Positions 6,970-7,179 of a stretch of DNA of 7,179 nucleotides are shown here, piece after piece. Every line of letters starts with the position of its first letter. The first letter of the stretch is position 1. The notes under the pieces were generated by a model, which saw only the letters and a program-made list of their open reading frames with translations, was not told where the DNA came from and did no database searches. A program made the position numbers and the translations under genes. Source of the stretch: Flammeovirgaceae bacterium UBA5867 (GTDB lineage Bacteria > Bacteroidota > Bacteroidia > Cytophagales > Cyclobacteriaceae). The stretch lies in NCBI GenBank assembly GCA_002432545.1, contig DJFR01000116.1, forward strand, positions 1 through 7,179. The letters run 5' to 3'.

Positions 6970-6998
6970 TTGCTGCGGAGCAAAATAGTTTACTTTTG
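6970..6998 (+). promoter_or_regulatory. Bacteroidota-type promoter (-33 TTG, -7 TAnnTTTG)
   Basis: TTG at 6970-6972 and TACTTTTG at 6991-6998 are separated by 18 nt. The second element matches the Bacteroidota -7 consensus TAnnTTTG at every fixed position, and the spacing is close to that described for the phylum's primary sigma factor. It lies after the lyase stop codon and about 30 nt before the ATG at 7028, giving a short leader. It would make the last gene independent of the lyase. No other intergenic stretch of the window has an equally good match. Confidence 0.55.
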
Positions 6999-7027
6999 TG
7001 ACCAGTAAAATCTGAATCGCGTCTTCT

Positions 7028-7179
7028 ATGAAAATGGTAAGCAGAATAATCGGCAAAGGATATATAAAAGTCACCTTCTATTCACCGGAAGAATGGCAGG
7101 AGTTTCTCGAAGTACAAAAGATGATGGGCAACGATATAACATCCCTGGAAGTTGTCGATGTAAAAGATCTGCGCGAAGC
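7028..7179 (+). CDS. Unrecognised protein, 3' partial
   Basis: An open frame from ATG 7028 to the right edge, 50 complete codons and no stop. An in-frame TGA at 7013 places the start at 7028 or at the second ATG at 7034. The protein begins MKMVSRIIGKGYIKVTFYSP and continues with a helix-like, charged stretch (EEWQEFLEVQKMMG) and a beta-like SLEVVDVKDL. There is no signal peptide or membrane segment, so it is probably cytoplasmic. I do not recognise the family. Reality as a gene is supported by the well-formed promoter immediately upstream, by sensible amino acid composition and by codon use like that of its neighbours. Confidence 0.6.
   Translation, partial: MKMVSRIIGKGYIKVTFYSPEEWQEFLEVQKMMGNDITSLEVVDVKDLRE

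Overview
The window looks like a chromosomal segment of a gliding or soil-type member of the Bacteroidota, most likely Cytophagales-like. Three things point there: a repeat-rich surface protein with a type IX secretion (T9SS) type B sorting domain, a PorP/SprF-family partner gene directly behind it, and a promoter with the Bacteroidota-specific -33/-7 pattern (TTG, 18 nt, TAnnTTTG) in front of the last gene. Starts lack clear Shine-Dalgarno sequences, as is usual in this phylum. The genus assignment is an inference.

Layout. (1) 1-2247 (+): 3' part of a large secreted adhesin-like protein, cut by the left edge, with at least seven Ig-like repeats each carrying a Cys pair, then a gliding-motility-associated C-terminal domain. 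(2) 2257-3192 (+): PorP/SprF family outer membrane protein, 9 nt downstream and almost certainly in the same operon; the pair forms a T9SS substrate/partner module. (3) 3193-3402: 210 nt without a gene; no RNA gene and no convincing terminator or promoter seen. (4) 3403-4818 (+): soluble sensor histidine kinase with an unrecognised N-terminal domain, a receiver domain and a HisKA/HATPase core. (5) 4886-5245 (+): stand-alone CheY-like response regulator, 67 nt downstream and probably its partner. (6) 5261-5638 (-): small three-helix membrane protein with a CxxC and two more cysteines, convergent with the regulator, with a small A/T-rich hairpin at the junction. (7) 5639-5799: 161 nt divergent intergenic stretch with no motif I trust. 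(8) 5800-6957 (+): secreted alginate-lyase-family (polyuronate lyase) protein. (9) 7028-7179 (+): 5' end of an unrecognised gene behind a well-formed promoter, cut by the right edge.

How the genes fit together. The first two genes form one functional unit: export and display of a cell-surface adhesin through T9SS. The kinase and receiver genes form a plausible phosphorelay (kinase with built-in receiver plus diffusible receiver), whose signal and output are not visible here. The membrane protein, the lyase and the last gene show no clear functional link to these or to each other. I find no mobile element, CRISPR array, tRNA or rRNA. Nothing here is clearly a new system; the points most worth following up are the conserved-cysteine membrane protein, the Cys-paired repeat array, the unnamed N-terminal domain of the kinase, and a marked excess of the palindrome GTATAC across the whole window.
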